Assembly: GCA_017649945.1 (NCBI GenBank)
Contig: JAGCFU010000024.1
Location: forward strand, 1 to 54,952
Length of the DNA stretch: 54,952 bases
Source of the DNA: Bacteroidales bacterium
GTDB taxonomy: Bacteria > Bacteroidota > Bacteroidia > Bacteroidales > F082
Direction of reading: 5' to 3'
The position numbers and the translations under genes are program-made. The notes below the pieces were generated by a model. That model ran no database searches. It saw only the letters and a list, made by a program, of their open reading frames with translations, and was not told the origin of the DNA. Shown one piece after another: positions 53,337 to 54,952 of the stretch; within the stretch, counting starts at the first letter, position 1; the number at the start of each line of letters is the position of its first letter.

Positions 53337-54170
53337 ATGGCTTATCTCGAAAACAACATAACGGTCGGAAAAAACCAGAGTCGGCAGCTCGTTATCTTGG
53401 ACGACAGCAGTCATCTGCAGTCGAATGAGGAACAATGCGACATCGTGATGGAGGAAAACTCCACGCTCGAGCTGTACAGGATTCAGAACCTCAACGACGA
53501 CTCCGAGCTCACGACGCATATCAACATCAAGCAGGCTCGCAACAGCAGCGTGCACTTCGTGTTGGTGACGTTCAACACAGGTTTCGTGCAGAACAACATT
53601 CACGTCGACCTCAACGGCGAGGGTGCCGACCTGCAGATTTACGGTCTGTACCTCCTCGACAAGAAACAGCACGTTGAAAATTTGATGAAAATCAACCACA
53701 ACGTGCCAAACTGCAGCAGCAACGAGAAGTTCAAAGGCATCTTGGACAACGAGGCATCGGCAGTGTTTAACGGACACGTGATGGTGGCACCGCACGCACA
53801 GAAAACCAACGCATATCAGAACAACAGCAATATTATCTTGACTGACAAGGCGAAGATTAACACCATGCCTTTCCTCGAGATTTATGCCGACGATGTGAAA
53901 TGTTCGCATGGCACCTCGACAGGCCAGCTCGACCAAGACGCGATGTTCTACATGCGCCAGCGCGGCATCAAGAAAGAGGATGCCAGAATGCTTCTGATGT
54001 ACGCTTTCGCTGCCGAAATCAGCAATCACATCAAGATTGAGAGCGTTCACGACAGTATCGACGACATGATAAAACGCCGTCTGAAAGGCGAACTCTCCAG
54101 CTGCGACACCTGCATCTTCCAGTGCAGCAACAAAGAGAAGGTTTTTAAGATTGATATGAGTAAGATATAA
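53337..54170 (+). CDS. sufD: Fe-S cluster assembly protein SufD, N-terminally short
   Basis: SufD pairs with SufB in the scaffold. The core beta-helix and the C-terminal part match SufD: SVHFVLVTFNTGFVQNNIHVDLNGEGADLQIYGLYL near 71-106, FNGHVMVAPHAQKTNAYQNNSNIILTDKAKINTMPFLEIYADDVKCSHGTSTG near 144-196 with the conserved His191, and DQDAMFYMRQRGI. At 277 residues it lacks the roughly 130-150 residue helical N-terminal region usual in SufD (about 420-450). No room for it exists: the sufC stop lies 12 bp upstream. The end carries CDTCIFQC (256-263). Confidence 0.92.
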   Translation: MAYLENNITVGKNQSRQLVILDDSSHLQSNEEQCDIVMEENSTLELYRIQNLNDDSELTTHINIKQARNSSVHFVLVTFNTGFVQNNIHVDLNGEGADLQIYGLYLLDKKQHVENLMKINHNVPNCSSNEKFKGILDNEASAVFNGHVMVAPHAQKTNAYQNNSNIILTDKAKINTMPFLEIYADDVKCSHGTSTGQLDQDAMFYMRQRGIKKEDARMLLMYAFAAEISNHIKIESVHDSIDDMIKRRLKGELSSCDTCIFQCSNKEKVFKIDMSKI

Positions 54171-54184
54171 TCTTTGAGATTAAA

Positions 54185-54952
54185 ATGACTTCTAATCAAT
54201 TAGATATCAACAAGATAAGGGCTCAATTCCCGGTGCTTGACCAACAGGTTTACGGCAAGCCGCTGGTGTATTTCGACAATGCAGCGACCACGCAGAAACC
54301 GCTTTGCGTGATTGAGCGCGAGCGCGATTACTATCTGCATGAGAACTGCAACATCCATCGCGGAGTGCATTACCTCAGCCAGATGGCGACGGAGGCTTAC
54401 GAAAACGCCCGCAAGACCGTGGCGCAGTTTATCAATGCGCGACAAGCACAGGAGATTGTCTTCACCAGAGGCACAACGGAATCGTTGAATCTACTGGCAA
54501 CTTCATTAGGACAACTTCTTGTGAATGAAGGAGATAAGGTTGTGGTGAGCGCCATGGAGCATCACTCAAATATGGTGCCTTGGCAGCAGATGCTTATGCG
54601 TTCTAAAGGCGAACTGCTTGTCATCCGCATGGACAAAAACGGCGTCCTTGACTTGAACCATTATGAAGAATTGCTCAAGCAACGTCCGAAAATAGTTTCT
54701 ATCGCTCACATTTCCAACACTTTAGGCACCGTGAATCCTATCAAGGAGATGATAGCGATGGCGCATAAATACGACATCCCGGTGGTGATTGACGGAGCAC
54801 AGTCGATGGCACACCAAGTAATTGACGTTCAAGACCTTGACTGTGACTTTTACGTCTTTTCAGGTCATAAGATGTACGCTCCTATGGGCATCGGCGGCTT
54901 GTATGGCAAGATGGAATGGCTCGAGAAGATGCCTCCGTATCAGTTTGGCGGC
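54185..54952 (+). CDS. sufS: Cysteine desulfurase SufS (3' end outside window)
   Basis: SufS takes sulfur from cysteine with PLP and passes it on to the Suf scaffold. The visible 256 residues include YFDNAATTQKP (29-39), HRGVHYLSQMAT (58-69), TRGTTESLNLLA (94-105), MEHHSNMVPW (124-133), the PLP-binding DGAQSMAH (203-210) and the Schiff-base lysine K229 (FSGHKMYAPMGIGGLYG). The active-site cysteine would lie beyond the window. It starts 15 bp after sufD, completing a sufBCDS operon. Confidence 0.96.
   Translation, partial: MTSNQLDINKIRAQFPVLDQQVYGKPLVYFDNAATTQKPLCVIERERDYYLHENCNIHRGVHYLSQMATEAYENARKTVAQFINARQAQEIVFTRGTTESLNLLATSLGQLLVNEGDKVVVSAMEHHSNMVPWQQMLMRSKGELLVIRMDKNGVLDLNHYEELLKQRPKIVSIAHISNTLGTVNPIKEMIAMAHKYDIPVVIDGAQSMAHQVIDVQDLDCDFYVFSGHKMYAPMGIGGLYGKMEWLEKMPPYQFGG

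Overview
The window looks like a chromosomal segment of a member of the Bacteroidales (phylum Bacteroidota). Four things point there: many promoters carry the TAnnTTTG -7 element of this phylum, usually ending TTTGC; two proteins end in type A sorting domains of the type IX secretion system; the mraZ-to-ftsZ gene order and the FtsZ tail are of Bacteroidota type; and families largely typical of this phylum are present (DUF5723, DUF2851, HU domain plus SPOR, C10 protease). MurE carries the DNPR motif and dapD is present, so the wall is probably the meso-diaminopimelate type of a Gram-negative cell. kdsB and an LptF/LptG permease indicate an outer membrane with lipid A/Kdo. Most of the content is core housekeeping rather than a mobile island. 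No insertion sequence, phage, CRISPR array or rRNA operon was seen.

Layout. 1-612: the start of an unfinished gene and a Panacea-domain (DUF4065) protein in a coupled pair, possibly a toxin-antitoxin module. 744-3032: a Ca/Na antiporter converging on a DUF389 membrane protein. 3050-18688 (minus strand): a division and cell wall (dcw) cluster read as mraZ, rsmH, ftsL-like, ftsI, murE, mraY, a murD remnant, ftsW, murG, murC, ftsQ, ftsA, ftsZ, then purN and a DUF2147 gene, with short spacers or overlaps throughout. MraZ-type operator repeats lie upstream of mraZ. 18937-21188: engB, a lipoprotein, def, ruvX and tRNA-His. 21190-24850: dapD, a repeat-rich spacer, a lone OppC-type permease and a DUF5723 protein. 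24944-28134: tRNA-Leu, tig, clpP, clpX. 28198-31608: a polyprenyl-phosphate sugar transferase, a lipoprotein and a Gfo/Idh oxidoreductase. 31667-38957: pcm, trmB, an HU-SPOR protein, kdsB, a deoxynucleoside kinase, an LptF/G permease, tgt and a family 2 glycosyltransferase. 39050-44478: a secreted C10 protease with beta-helix and T9SS tail, urocanate hydratase, and a second small T9SS cargo. 44527-46918: rny, a probable 6S RNA, zapA and a ZapB-like coiled coil. 47001-50968: a DUF2851 protein, a GT39-type transferase and a membrane protein of unknown function. 51070 to the end: sufBCDS for Fe-S cluster assembly, with sufS cut by the window edge.

The most unusual point is the gene at the murD position. 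Only the C-terminal third of MurD is left, its key lysines and the SPACAS serine are replaced, yet it is an intact frame of 178 codons between mraY and ftsW. Others are a SufD lacking its usual N-terminal region, a Tgt lacking the zinc cysteines, a dispersed palindromic repeat inserted in frame inside a glycosyltransferase gene, and purine-rich GATAAGAA tracts that recur at gene borders (clpX, sufB/sufC, ftsL) and in the tig tail.

I found no clear, wholly new multi-gene system. The findings above are the places where the sequence departs from expectation. Identifications rest on motif recognition and gene context; no database search was possible.
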